Under the pieces are notes generated by a model. The model was given only the letters and a program-made list of their open reading frames with translations. It did no database searches and was not told the origin of the DNA. The position numbers were made by a program, and so were the translations under genes. Shown piece by piece: positions 1 to 7,793 of a stretch of DNA of 21,525 nucleotides. Positions within the stretch are counted from its first letter, which is position 1. Every line of letters begins with the position of its first letter. The stretch covers positions 25,908-47,432 of the forward strand of contig JABBNV010000001.1 of assembly GCA_019352125.1 (NCBI GenBank). Direction: 5' to 3'. This DNA comes from Acidobacteriota bacterium. Its GTDB lineage: Bacteria; Actinomycetota; Actinomycetes; Actinomycetales; Micrococcaceae.

Positions 1-1
1 C

Positions 2-325
2 GAGGCGGCTCGCATTGACGGCGCTGGCCACCCGCGCATCTTCCTGCGGGTGATTCTGCCACTGATGGTGCCGGCTTTGGCCACCACCACCATCTTCACG
101 TTCATTTGGACCTGGAATGACTTCTTCAGTGCACTTATCTACCTGACAGACCCGAACATGTTCACGGTTCCCCTTGCGCTACGATCCTTCATGGACTCGC
201 AGTCGGGTACCAACTGGGGATCATTGTTTGCGATGTCCGTCGTGTCCCTACTGCCTGTCTTCGTGGTGTTCTTGTTCGGCCAGCGATTCCTCATCAAGGG
301 CATTGCGACCACCGGCATCAAGTAA
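2..325 (+). CDS. Sugar ABC transporter permease, MalG type (3' part only)
   Basis: This is the C-terminal part (about 107 residues) of an inner-membrane permease of a CUT1-type carbohydrate ABC importer; its start lies before the window. The first visible residues, EAARIDGAG, followed about ten residues later by I-LPLM, form the EAA loop that docks on the ATPase subunit. Hydrophobic segments follow, and the protein ends KGIATTGIK, close to the usual KG--G-K ending of MalG-like subunits. Because it lies just upstream of rhaI on the same strand, the importer probably brings in L-rhamnose or a rhamnose-containing sugar. That substrate is inferred from position only. A hairpin follows the stop codon. 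Confidence 0.9.
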   Translation, partial: EAARIDGAGHPRIFLRVILPLMVPALATTTIFTFIWTWNDFFSALIYLTDPNMFTVPLALRSFMDSQSGTNWGSLFAMSVVSLLPVFVVFLFGQRFLIKGIATTGIK

Positions 326-361
326 CCGCTGGAGTGCATGGGCCACTCATCTCGAAAGTCA

Positions 362-394
362 GCGGCGGAGCGTGCCAAGTTCGCGTTCCGCCGC
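362..394 (+). terminator. Putative hairpin terminator after the ABC permease
   Basis: GCGGCGGAGCG at 362-372 pairs with CGTTCCGCCGC at 384-394 (11 bp, one G-U pair) around an 11-nt loop. It lies 37 nt past the permease stop. No T-run follows, which is common for GC-rich actinobacterial terminators. The rest of 326-458 shows no convincing gene. Confidence 0.5.
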
Positions 395-458
395 GAGCAC
401 GAGTCCGCCAGCCCACAGGTCGCGCGTGATGCTCACCTGAGACCCAGTAGCAAAGTGG

Positions 459-487
459 TTGACAGCCGAATAAATCGCAGATAAGTT
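459..487 (+). promoter_or_regulatory. Candidate promoter of the rha operon
   Basis: A perfect -35 hexamer TTGACA (459-464) is followed after 17 nt by a weak -10, TAAGTT (482-487). Transcription would start near 494, just before the LacI-type palindrome at 500-511, so a repressor there would block initiation. The -10 matches the consensus poorly, so the exact start is uncertain. Confidence 0.5.
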
Positions 488-499
488 GGTCCTAATTTA

Positions 500-511
500 T
501 GAATCGTTTCA
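500..511. promoter_or_regulatory. LacI-type operator upstream of rhaI
   Basis: TGAATCGTTTCA is a 12-bp dyad with five of six pairs matching and a central CG step, the usual form of LacI-family operators. It lies just downstream of the proposed rha promoter. It differs from the palindromes beside the LacI gene at 9151, so the rhamnose regulator is probably another protein encoded outside the window. Confidence 0.5.
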
Positions 512-584
512 AAGGGTGACACATTGACGGTGGGTTCGTCAGTTGTTTCACGGTTTGATTCGCCCGACACTTGAAAGTATTAAA

Positions 585-1751
585 ATGACTGACGTAGCAG
601 AGGCGCTGACGCGACTTGACGAACTGGCCATCGAGGTTCCGTCCTGGGCCTACGGTAATTCGGGCACACGGTTCAAGGTATTTGGAACGCCTGGTACCCC
701 GCGGACCGTCCAGGAGAAGCTGGCGGACGCCGCGAAAGTCCATGAATTGACGGGCCTGGCGCCAACGGTTGCACTGCACATCCCCTGGGATAAAGTGGAC
801 GACTACTCCGCGCTCCGTGCATATGCTGAAGATCTTGGCGTGGGCCTGGGAACCATCAACTCGAACACGTTTCAGGACGATCAGTACAAATATGGTTCTC
901 TGACGTCCTTGGACGCCGCTGTGCGCCGGCAGGCCGTCGACCACCACTTGGAGTGTATCGACATCATGCATGCCACCGGCTCGAAGGACCTCAAAATCTG
1001 GTTGGCGGACGGTACCAACTATCCCGGCCAGGACGATATGCGCGGTCGCCAGGATCGTCTAGCTGAGTCGCTGCGGGAGATCTACGCTGGACTGGGTGAA
1101 AACCAGCGGCTGGTCCTTGAATACAAGTTCTTCGAGCCTGCTTTCTATCACACCGATGTTCCGGACTGGGGTACCTCCTATACACAAACTCTGGCTCTGG
1201 GGGAGAAAGCCTTCGTGTGCCTGGACACCGGCCACCATGCACCGGGTACTAACATCGAGTTCATCGTGATGCAGCTGTTGCGTCTCGGTAAGCTCGGGTC
1301 CTTTGACTTCAACTCGCGCTTCTACGCGGACGATGACTTGATTGTGGGTGCCGCAGATCCGTTCCAGCTGTTCCGCATCATGTATGAAGTTATTCGCGGA
1401 GGCGGTTTCGGGAAAGAATCTGGAGTCGCGTTAATGCTGGACCAGTGCCACAACTTGGAAGAGAAGATTCCCGGGCAGATTCGATCCGTGCTCAACGTCC
1501 AGGAAATGACGGCTCGTGCACTGTTGGTTGACTCGGATGCCCTGGCCGAAGCACAGCGTGAAGGGGATGTTCTGGCCGCCAACGGCATTTTCAGTGATGC
1601 CTTCTATACAGATGTCAGGCCGGCGCTGGCACAGTGGCGTGAATCGCGTGGTCTCCCTGCGGACCCGATGAATGCATATAAGGTCAGCGGCTACCAGAAG
1701 AAAATTAATGGGGATCGAGTCGGCGGCCAGCAGGCCGGATGGGGGGCATAA
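585..1751 (+). CDS. rhaI: L-rhamnose isomerase (Streptomyces subtype)
   Basis: This cytoplasmic, metal-dependent TIM-barrel enzyme converts L-rhamnose to L-rhamnulose, the first committed step of rhamnose breakdown. The 388-residue protein matches the Pseudomonas stutzeri-type RhaI family along its length, with landmarks VPSWAYGNSGTRF, HIPWDK, NSNTFQD, EYKFFEPAFY and LDTGHHAPGTNIE. Expected metal ligands by family alignment are E179, D214, H217, D249, D251 and D286. D241 sits where the P. stutzeri enzyme, as recalled, has a histidine. I chose ATG 585 (MTDVAEAL) over an in-frame TTG at 543, because a GAAAG sits 7 nt before it and the TTG extension is not family-like. The stop is 3 nt before rhaD, so the two are co-transcribed. 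Confidence 0.93.
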   Translation: MTDVAEALTRLDELAIEVPSWAYGNSGTRFKVFGTPGTPRTVQEKLADAAKVHELTGLAPTVALHIPWDKVDDYSALRAYAEDLGVGLGTINSNTFQDDQYKYGSLTSLDAAVRRQAVDHHLECIDIMHATGSKDLKIWLADGTNYPGQDDMRGRQDRLAESLREIYAGLGENQRLVLEYKFFEPAFYHTDVPDWGTSYTQTLALGEKAFVCLDTGHHAPGTNIEFIVMQLLRLGKLGSFDFNSRFYADDDLIVGAADPFQLFRIMYEVIRGGGFGKESGVALMLDQCHNLEEKIPGQIRSVLNVQEMTARALLVDSDALAEAQREGDVLAANGIFSDAFYTDVRPALAQWRESRGLPADPMNAYKVSGYQKKINGDRVGGQQAGWGA

Positions 1752-1754
1752 AGC

Positions 1755-3794
1755 ATGAGCAACAATAAGACCATTAATGACCTGATCACTCGTTCCAACC
1801 GGCTCGGTGCAGACAAACGGAACACCAACTTCGCCGGCGGGAATACCTCCGCCAAGGGGACCGTCACGGACCCGGTCACCGGAGAAGACGTTGAGCTGTT
1901 GTGGGTCAAGGGTTCCGGCGGTGACCTCGGAACCTTGAAGGCCGAAAACTTGGCGGTTCTGCGCCTGGACCGGGTGCAGGCGCTCAAGGCCGTCTATCCC
2001 GGGGTCGAGCGCGAAGACGAAATGGTGGCAGCGTTCGATTACTGCCTCCACGGCAAGGGTGGCGCGGCGCCGTCGATCGATACGGCCATGCACGCACTTG
2101 TGGATGCTGCGCACGTGGATCACCTGCATCCTGACTCGGGTATCGCGATCGCGACGGCGGTGGACGGCGAGGCGCTGACGTCCAAGATCTTCGGTGAGAA
2201 AGTTGTGTGGGTGCCCTGGCGCCGTCCCGGATTCCAGCTTGGACTGGACATCGCGGCTATCAAGGAAACGAACCCGCAGGCCATCGGTACCATCCTCGGT
2301 GGCCACGGCATCACCGCATGGGGGGACACGAGCCAAGAAGCCGAGGCCAATTCTCTCTGGATCATCGAGCAGGCCGAGCGCTACATCCTGGAGAACGGCA
2401 AGGCTGCGCCTTTCGGTGACGAGATCCCCGGCTACAGTGCGCTTCCGGAATCAGAACGCAAAGCCAAAGCCGCCGCACTGGCCCCCGTCATCCGTGGTCT
2501 TGTTTCTGCAGACAAGCCACAGGTGGGGCATTTCAATGACGACGCCCGCGTGCTGGAATTCCTTCAAAGCGCCGAGCACCCGCGACTGAGCGCGCTGGGG
2601 ACTTCGTGCCCGGACCACTTCCTGCGGACCAAGGTCAAACCGCTGGTGCTGGATCTCCCGGCGGATGCAGGCATCGACAAAAGCATCAAACGACTCAAGG
2701 AACTCCACTCCGCGTACCGTGAGGATTACCAGGCCTACTATGCCCGCCACGCCGACAGCGACAGCCCGGCCCTGCGTGGCGCGGACCCGGCTATCGTTCT
2801 GATTCCTGGCGTTGGGATGTTCTCCTACGGCAAGGACAAGCAGACAGCACGTGTGGCAGGCGAGTTCTACCTGAATGCGATCAACGTCATGCGTGGGGCG
2901 GAAGCCATCTCCTCCTATGCCCCGATTGAAGAGTCCGAGAAGTTTCGGATCGAATACTGGGCGCTCGAGGAAGCCAAGCTCGCCAGAATGCCGAAACCGA
3001 AGTCCCATGCCACGCGTATCGCTTTGGTGACAGGGGCAGCGTCGGGAATTGGTAAGGCGATCGCCACCCGTTTGGCTGCCGAGGGTGCTTGCGTCGTCAT
3101 CGCAGACCTCAACCTGGACAACGCGAAGGCGGTCGCTGCCGAACTGGGCGGTGACGACGTTGCCATCGGACTGCAGGCAGACGTCACCGACGAGGCTCAA
3201 GTAAAGGCGGCCATCCACGCCGCTGTGCTGGCCTTTGGCGGCCTGGATCTAGTGGTCAACAATGCAGGACTCTCCATCTCGAAGCCGCTGTTGGAAACCA
3301 CAGAAAAGGACTGGGACCTGCAGCATAATGTGATGGCCAAGGGCTCCTTTTTCGTTTCCAAGGCCGCGGCTCAAGTCATGATCAATCAAGATCTGGGTGG
3401 GGACATCATTTACATTTCGTCCAAAAACTCAGTGTTCGCGGGCCCCAACAATATTGCTTATTCGGCAACGAAAGCGGATCAAGCGCACCAGGTTCGGCTA
3501 CTAGCGGCAGAGCTGGGGGAGTTCGGGATTCGCGTCAACGGCATCAACCCCGACGGCGTTGTCCGAGGTTCCGGTATCTTTGCGGGCGGGTGGGGGGCCA
3601 AGAGGGCTGCAGTCTACGGGGTCCCGGAAGAGGAGCTGGGCAAATATTATGCCCAACGTACCCTGCTCAAACGAGAGGTACTGCCTGAAAATGTTGCCAA
3701 CGCCGTCGCCGTCCTGACGGGGGATGAGCTTTCTCACACCACCGGCTTGCACATCCCTGTTGATGCGGGCGTGGCGGCAGCCTTCCTCCGATGA
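1755..3794 (+). CDS. rhaD: Bifunctional rhamnulose-1-phosphate aldolase / short-chain dehydrogenase
   Basis: This 679-residue fusion should cleave L-rhamnulose-1-phosphate to DHAP and L-lactaldehyde and then oxidise or reduce the lactaldehyde. Residues 1 to about 410 form a class II aldolase/adducin domain with GGNTS (28-32), HLHPD with metal-ligand candidates H123 and H125, and GGHG with H184. Residues from about 421 to the end form an SDR domain: TGAASGIG cofactor motif (426-433), NNAG, and catalytic Y569 and K573 in YSATK. The fusion is a known family in actinobacteria and Bacillus and is unlike the short, separate E. coli RhaD. A G-rich Shine-Dalgarno near 1740-1746 precedes the ATG. The stop overlaps the rhaB start (ATGA), indicating translational coupling. 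Confidence 0.93.
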   Translation: MSNNKTINDLITRSNRLGADKRNTNFAGGNTSAKGTVTDPVTGEDVELLWVKGSGGDLGTLKAENLAVLRLDRVQALKAVYPGVEREDEMVAAFDYCLHGKGGAAPSIDTAMHALVDAAHVDHLHPDSGIAIATAVDGEALTSKIFGEKVVWVPWRRPGFQLGLDIAAIKETNPQAIGTILGGHGITAWGDTSQEAEANSLWIIEQAERYILENGKAAPFGDEIPGYSALPESERKAKAAALAPVIRGLVSADKPQVGHFNDDARVLEFLQSAEHPRLSALGTSCPDHFLRTKVKPLVLDLPADAGIDKSIKRLKELHSAYREDYQAYYARHADSDSPALRGADPAIVLIPGVGMFSYGKDKQTARVAGEFYLNAINVMRGAEAISSYAPIEESEKFRIEYWALEEAKLARMPKPKSHATRIALVTGAASGIGKAIATRLAAEGACVVIADLNLDNAKAVAAELGGDDVAIGLQADVTDEAQVKAAIHAAVLAFGGLDLVVNNAGLSISKPLLETTEKDWDLQHNVMAKGSFFVSKAAAQVMINQDLGGDIIYISSKNSVFAGPNNIAYSATKADQAHQVRLLAAELGEFGIRVNGINPDGVVRGSGIFAGGWGAKRAAVYGVPEEELGKYYAQRTLLKREVLPENVANAVAVLTGDELSHTTGLHIPVDAGVAAAFLR

Positions 3795-5239
3795 GCAATG
3801 CCGGAGCGGGCGCTAACGTCGTTTTCGCGGCCATCGACATTGGCGCATCCTCGGGCAGAGTCATCCTGGGCCGCCTCAGGGCGGGTGCCGCGGCGCTCGA
3901 AACTGTGTACCGCTTCCCGAACGGACCCAGCAGGAGGGAGGAGGGATGGCGCTGGGACATTCGGGGACTTTTTGATGAGGTGCTTCGTGGATTGGCCATC
4001 GCAGCCAATGTAACGCGAGAACGAGGCGAGACGATTGGCAGCATTGGCATCGATACCTGGGCGGTCGACTACGGTTTGGTCCGTGGAAATGGTGAACTGG
4101 TAGGGGATCCCTTCAGCTACCGCGACGATCGTTCGAAACGCGGTGTCGATCGTGTGCATAGCCTGGTAGAACCAGCGAGTCTCTATGACATGAGTGGCAT
4201 TCAGTTTCTGCCCTTCAACACTCTGTATCAATTAGCGTGTGAAGCGGAACTGAATGACGTCCAGGCGCTACTCATTCCGGATCTCCTCGGTTACCTGTTA
4301 ACAGGTGAGCGACGGACGGAGATCACCAATGCTTCCACTACGGGGCTCCTGGCAGCCGCCACGGAAAATTGGTCCACACTGATTTTCGAACAGCTGGGGT
4401 TTGCGCAGAATCTCTTTCCAACGCTCATTCGCCCTGGTGAAAGGCTGGGACCGCTCCAGCCTGGCATCGCGGATCAGACCGGGCTGCCGCCCACCACTAC
4501 TGTGGTGGCTGTGGGCTCGCACGATACGGCGTCGGCAGTGGCAGCTGTGCCAGCCGACGGCGGTCAATTTGCCTATATCTCTTCGGGGACATGGTCTCTG
4601 GTGGGAGTGGAGCTTCCACAACCAATCCTGTCCGAGGATAGTCGGGCGGAGAACTTCACGAACGAACGCGGCGTTGATGGCACATTCCGGTTCTTGCGAA
4701 ACGTCGGAGGGCTATGGCTACTGAGCGAATGCCAACGCCAGTGGCAGGCAGAGGGCTTGTCTGTAGAGCTTGAAGGCCTCCTTGGCATGGCAGTGTCGTT
4801 ACCTGGCGGTGGCCCCACCATAGATGTTGACGATGCGCGATTCATTGCCCCGGACAACATGCCCGAACGGATGAGAGCGGCGCTGCGTGAAACCGGGGCG
4901 GAGCTACCCTCCGATCCAGCAAGTATTACCCGATGCATCATAGATAGCCTCGCGGACGGCTATGCACGAACGATTGCCACTGCGCAGGCGCTTTCTGGCG
5001 TCGAAGTAAAGGCTGTGCACATCGTTGGCGGCGGCTCCCAGAATGCTTTGCTGTGCCAACTTACGGCGGACGCAGCTGGCAGGCCCGTCATGGCGGGGCC
5101 CGTGGAAGCTACGGCGTTCGGGAACATCTTGATCCAGGCAAGAGCTGCCGGGGCATTGCAGGGTGATCTTGCGGCACTGAGAGCCGTGGTACGGGCCAGC
5201 AACTCCGTGACGGAATACCGCCCCAGAAACCCACACTAG
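3791..5239 (+). CDS. rhaB: Rhamnulokinase (FGGY family)
   Basis: The protein phosphorylates L-rhamnulose to L-rhamnulose-1-phosphate with ATP, supplying the RhaD substrate. It is 482 residues, normal for a bacterial rhamnulokinase. The N-terminal phosphate-binding motif IDIGASSGR begins near residue 15, IDTWAVDYG follows, and the likely catalytic Asp is D245 in GSHDTASAV. SSGTWSLVG (264-272) and GGGSQN (413-418) form the ATP-binding half. The RhaB-specific motifs, rather than those of xylulo- or glycerokinase, and the position between rhaD and rhaM support the call. Its ATG overlaps the rhaD stop by four bases and has no strong Shine-Dalgarno, so it probably depends on coupled translation. 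Confidence 0.93.
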   Translation: MSNAGAGANVVFAAIDIGASSGRVILGRLRAGAAALETVYRFPNGPSRREEGWRWDIRGLFDEVLRGLAIAANVTRERGETIGSIGIDTWAVDYGLVRGNGELVGDPFSYRDDRSKRGVDRVHSLVEPASLYDMSGIQFLPFNTLYQLACEAELNDVQALLIPDLLGYLLTGERRTEITNASTTGLLAAATENWSTLIFEQLGFAQNLFPTLIRPGERLGPLQPGIADQTGLPPTTTVVAVGSHDTASAVAAVPADGGQFAYISSGTWSLVGVELPQPILSEDSRAENFTNERGVDGTFRFLRNVGGLWLLSECQRQWQAEGLSVELEGLLGMAVSLPGGGPTIDVDDARFIAPDNMPERMRAALRETGAELPSDPASITRCIIDSLADGYARTIATAQALSGVEVKAVHIVGGGSQNALLCQLTADAAGRPVMAGPVEATAFGNILIQARAAGALQGDLAALRAVVRASNSVTEYRPRNPH

Positions 5240-5348
5240 CTGGAGCCATAAGGGCCCTTGCGATCCCATGAACATCACACCCTCCGACCAGGCAGGGGCG
5301 CCAGCCATCGCCGATTGTTACCACTCCGCACAAACCTTAGGAGACTGT

Positions 5349-5693
5349 ATGGCCCGCATTTGCTTCACCCTGAGAGTCGATCCCTCCCGAATTGAGGAGT
5401 ATAAAGAACGCCACGCAGCTGTGTGGCCAGATATGCTCCGCGAAATTCAGGCTTCGGGACGGCGCAACTATTCCTTGTTTCTGGGACCTGACGGTTTACT
5501 GGTTGGCTACTACGAAACTGACTCCGTTGCCGAATCTGATGCTTATCTGGCGTCCTCGCAGATCGCTGCGAAGTGGGAGGCGTACATGCAAACTCTGTTC
5601 GACGGCTTGGATGTGAGAGCCGATCAAGGTGCCACCACCCTGACCGAAGTCTTCAACTTAGAGCGGCAATTGGGTGGTGGCTCTACCCAGTAG
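5349..5693 (+). CDS. rhaM: L-rhamnose mutarotase
   Basis: This 114-residue dimeric alpha+beta-barrel protein interconverts the alpha and beta anomers of L-rhamnose, feeding the isomerase. The residues known in E. coli RhaM fall at the same numbers here: Y18 and H22 in EEYKERHAAVWPDM, then the NYSLFL strand, a KWEAYM helix and a C-terminal EVFNL. I chose ATG 5349 because AGGAG at 5339-5343 lies 5 nt upstream and the protein then aligns from residue 1. The in-frame ATG at 5268 would add 27 non-homologous residues and has no Shine-Dalgarno. The 109-nt gap after rhaB contains no terminator, so it probably shares the rha transcript. Confidence 0.92.
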   Translation: MARICFTLRVDPSRIEEYKERHAAVWPDMLREIQASGRRNYSLFLGPDGLLVGYYETDSVAESDAYLASSQIAAKWEAYMQTLFDGLDVRADQGATTLTEVFNLERQLGGGSTQ

Positions 5694-5706
5694 AGGCACC
5701 ACCCAA
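5670..5706. terminator. Strong bidirectional hairpin between rhaM and the convergent operon
   Basis: TTGGGTGGTG (5670-5679) pairs with CACCACCCAA (5697-5706), and CTCTA (5681-5685) pairs with TAGAG (5691-5695). Only one G-G mismatch interrupts the 16-position stem, and the loop is 5 nt (CCCAG). The rhaM stop codon TAG (5691-5693) lies in the stem. No T-run occurs on either side. It separates two converging operons and probably ends both transcripts. Confidence 0.75.
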
Positions 5707-5733
5707 GGGCAGAGCTCGCCGCTCACCAGACCG

Positions 5734-6582
5734 TCAGGCGTGGGGGAAAACCAACTCGGCGTACCGGTTTTTCGCCGTTGCCAACACTTCGTTTCCGTCT
5801 GCGTCCCAGATCGCCTGGTTGAAGATTTCAACTTCAATATCACCGGTATATCCCGCTTCGCGCACCCACGCGGTGATGGTCGCAAAGTCTATGACGCCGT
5901 CGCCCATCATTCCTCGAGATAGCAGAGCATCTGCTGCGATCGGCATATTGAAGTCGCAGATCTGATACGAGGCAATGCGGGATTCCGCACCGGCCCGCAT
6001 AATTTGCTCCTGCAGCTGCGGATCCCACCACACGTGAAAGGTGTCAACGGCCACGCCGACGACGTTGGTCGGGTAGGGCGCAGCGAGGTCAAGAGCCTGT
6101 CCGAGCGTCGAGATCAGCGCCCTATCCGCAGCGTACATCGGGTGGAGAGGCTCAAGGACCAGACGAATTCCGTGTTCGGCGGCAAAGGGGACCAGCTCAG
6201 CGAGCCTGTCTGTCATTCGCCCTCGAGCGGCCACGATGTCCTTTTCGCCGGGAGCCAGCCCGCCCACCACCATAAAGAGCTCCGTGGTGCCCAAGGTTTC
6301 TGCCTCGATAATGGCTGCCCGGTTGTCAGCAAGTGCAGCTTCCTGTCCGTCCACATCTGCGGCAGTGAGGAACCCTCCCCTGCACAGGGAGGAAACGCGG
6401 AGGCCAGCGTCCTTGATGAGCGCTGCAGCGGAGTCGGTCCCGATTTCGGCAACTCGGTCCCGCCACGGCGCAATGGATGGAATTCCCGCCCGGACACAGC
6501 CCTCGACTGCTTCCTGGAGAGTCCACTTCTTGGTGGTCGCCGTGTTGAGCGAAAATCGGCTGAAGTCTGCTGTGGTGGTCAT
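5734..6582 (-). CDS. Sugar isomerase/epimerase-type TIM-barrel protein (AP-endonuclease family 2)
   Basis: A 282-residue cytoplasmic TIM-barrel protein of the xylose-isomerase-like superfamily (PF01261), related to hydroxypyruvate isomerase, IolE and ketose 3-epimerases. Family alignment gives a complete metal site: E144 (LVLEPLHP), D180 with H183 (VAVDTFHVWWD), Q207 (YQICDF) and E252 (IEVEIFN). Gln at the third position recalls hydroxypyruvate isomerase more than tagatose epimerase. It is the last gene of a three-gene operon: its ATG overlaps the DUF993 stop by ATGA, and GGAG lies 7 nt upstream. The substrate is unknown. A role in isomerising, epimerising or eliminating a keto-sugar made by the operon's oxidoreductase is inference. 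Confidence 0.88.
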   Translation of the reverse strand: MTTTADFSRFSLNTATTKKWTLQEAVEGCVRAGIPSIAPWRDRVAEIGTDSAAALIKDAGLRVSSLCRGGFLTAADVDGQEAALADNRAAIIEAETLGTTELFMVVGGLAPGEKDIVAARGRMTDRLAELVPFAAEHGIRLVLEPLHPMYAADRALISTLGQALDLAAPYPTNVVGVAVDTFHVWWDPQLQEQIMRAGAESRIASYQICDFNMPIAADALLSRGMMGDGVIDFATITAWVREAGYTGDIEVEIFNQAIWDADGNEVLATAKNRYAELVFPHA

Positions 6583-7793
6583 TGGGAGACTCCATGGAGA
6601 GAGAGGAAGGTCTTCATGCGTGCTGCTGCCAGGTCCGGATCACGCAGCAAGCCTGACTTGTCGGCTAACTCGAACGTTCGGGCCAGGTGCATGAGTGAAC
6701 GTCCCGATTGAAGACCCCCCACCATGCCGAAGCTGGGTTGCAGACCGTTGAGCCAGGACATGAACGCGATGCCGGTCTTGTAATAGAACGTTGGAGCGCT
6801 GAAGATATGCCGTCCCAGATCTGAGGTACTTTCCAGGATGCGCAGAGCCTCCTCTGCGTTGCCGTCGTCGTATTTCTTCAGAGCCACAGAGGCAGCCGGG
6901 TAGATTGCAGCGAAGATTCCCAGCAACGCATCGGAGTGCCGTTCGCCGTCGCCGTGAATGAGTTCCGGATAGTTAAAGTCGTCTCCCGTGTACAGGCGCA
7001 CGCCGTCAGGCAATGCCGCGCGCAGGGAGACCTCGTGTTCGGCATTCAGGAGAGAGACCTTGACCCCATCCACCTTGGCTGCGTTGTCTTTCACCAGGTT
7101 CAGGAATGTCTGTGTTGCCTCAGCTACATCGTTGCTGCCCCAGTAGCCCGCCAACGCTGGGTCAAACATGTCGCCAAGCCAGTGCAGGATGACGGGTTCT
7201 GCGGTTTCGCGCAGCAGCGTCGAGTAGACATGGACGTAATCATCAACGCTCGAGGCAATTTTGGCGAGCGCACGGGAGGCCATAATAATGACCTTGGGAC
7301 CCGCTGCTTCGACGACGGCAATCTGTTCCCGGTATGCCTCCAGGATGGCGTCGATCCCGCTGGCTCCGGAGGCAACGCTGTTGGTATCGAGTTGGTCAGT
7401 GCCCGCGCCACAGGCAACGAGGTCCCGGACAGACATGCCCCGGGTAGCACCATTCCCTGACGCGACTTCCGCCGCAGCTTCGGCGCCAGAACGGCGGATC
7501 AGCTCCGAGGTTGCCGCCCAATCAAGACCCATCCCGCGTTGCGCCGTGTCCATGGCATCGGCGACGCCCAAGCCGTAGGACCACAATTCATGGCGATACG
7601 CCAAGGTGACATCCCAATCCAATGTCGCGGGAGCGCCGGGCGTATTGTCAGCGGTCACTCGAGGGATCACATGAGCGGCCGCGTATGCTCGACGCGAAGT
7701 GATCGGTGCGCTCGGGCGGTCCCACCGGGTGGCGGGCGCGAGCCGATAAGTGGAGGTGGTGCCGTCGTCGCGAGGCAGTAGCAAACTGGCCAT
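6579..7793 (-). CDS. DUF993 family protein, DapA-like TIM barrel
   Basis: A 404-residue protein recognised as DUF993 (PF06187), distantly related to the dihydrodipicolinate synthase/N-acetylneuraminate lyase aldolases. Visible marks are HELWSYGLGVADAMDTAQRGMGL, SGAGTDQ-like turns near 125-135, a barrel strand VILHWLGDMFDP (201-212), and VDGVKVS with K245 placed like the Schiff-base lysine of DapA. LYTGDDFNYPELI and PSFGMVGGLQSGRS follow. No function is established for the family that I can name. Retro-aldol or dehydration chemistry on a keto-sugar acid is plausible. Its start overlaps the oxidoreductase stop by one base (TGATG) and its stop overlaps the isomerase start, so all three should be made together. 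Confidence 0.85.
   Translation of the reverse strand: MASLLLPRDDGTTSTYRLAPATRWDRPSAPITSRRAYAAAHVIPRVTADNTPGAPATLDWDVTLAYRHELWSYGLGVADAMDTAQRGMGLDWAATSELIRRSGAEAAAEVASGNGATRGMSVRDLVACGAGTDQLDTNSVASGASGIDAILEAYREQIAVVEAAGPKVIIMASRALAKIASSVDDYVHVYSTLLRETAEPVILHWLGDMFDPALAGYWGSNDVAEATQTFLNLVKDNAAKVDGVKVSLLNAEHEVSLRAALPDGVRLYTGDDFNYPELIHGDGERHSDALLGIFAAIYPAASVALKKYDDGNAEEALRILESTSDLGRHIFSAPTFYYKTGIAFMSWLNGLQPSFGMVGGLQSGRSLMHLARTFELADKSGLLRDPDLAAARMKTFLSLHGVSQ

Noticed and set aside
174..440. 88-codon plus-strand open frame running past the permease stop
   Set aside because: It is mostly a frame shadow of the permease gene and the remainder lacks conserved features.
1431..2336. 301-codon minus-strand open frame across the rhaI/rhaD junction
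   Set aside because: It is antisense to two well-supported genes, has no family features or ribosome site, and is explained by GC-rich codon use.
2451..3218. 255-codon minus-strand open frame inside rhaD
   Set aside because: Fully antisense to the aldolase/SDR fusion, with protein composition unlike a real protein and no recognisable motif.
4293..4306. Perfect 14-bp palindrome ACCTGTTAACAGGT in rhaB
   Set aside because: It encodes the conserved YLLTGE motif of FGGY kinases and is inside a gene, so codon coincidence is the simpler reading.
5268..5348. Upstream in-frame ATG for rhaM
   Set aside because: It has no Shine-Dalgarno and adds residues not found in mutarotases; the start at 5349 keeps Y18 and H22 numbering.
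6004..6711. 235-codon plus-strand open frame over the isomerase and DUF993 genes
   Set aside because: It spans a translationally coupled junction of the opposite strand and has no coding signs.
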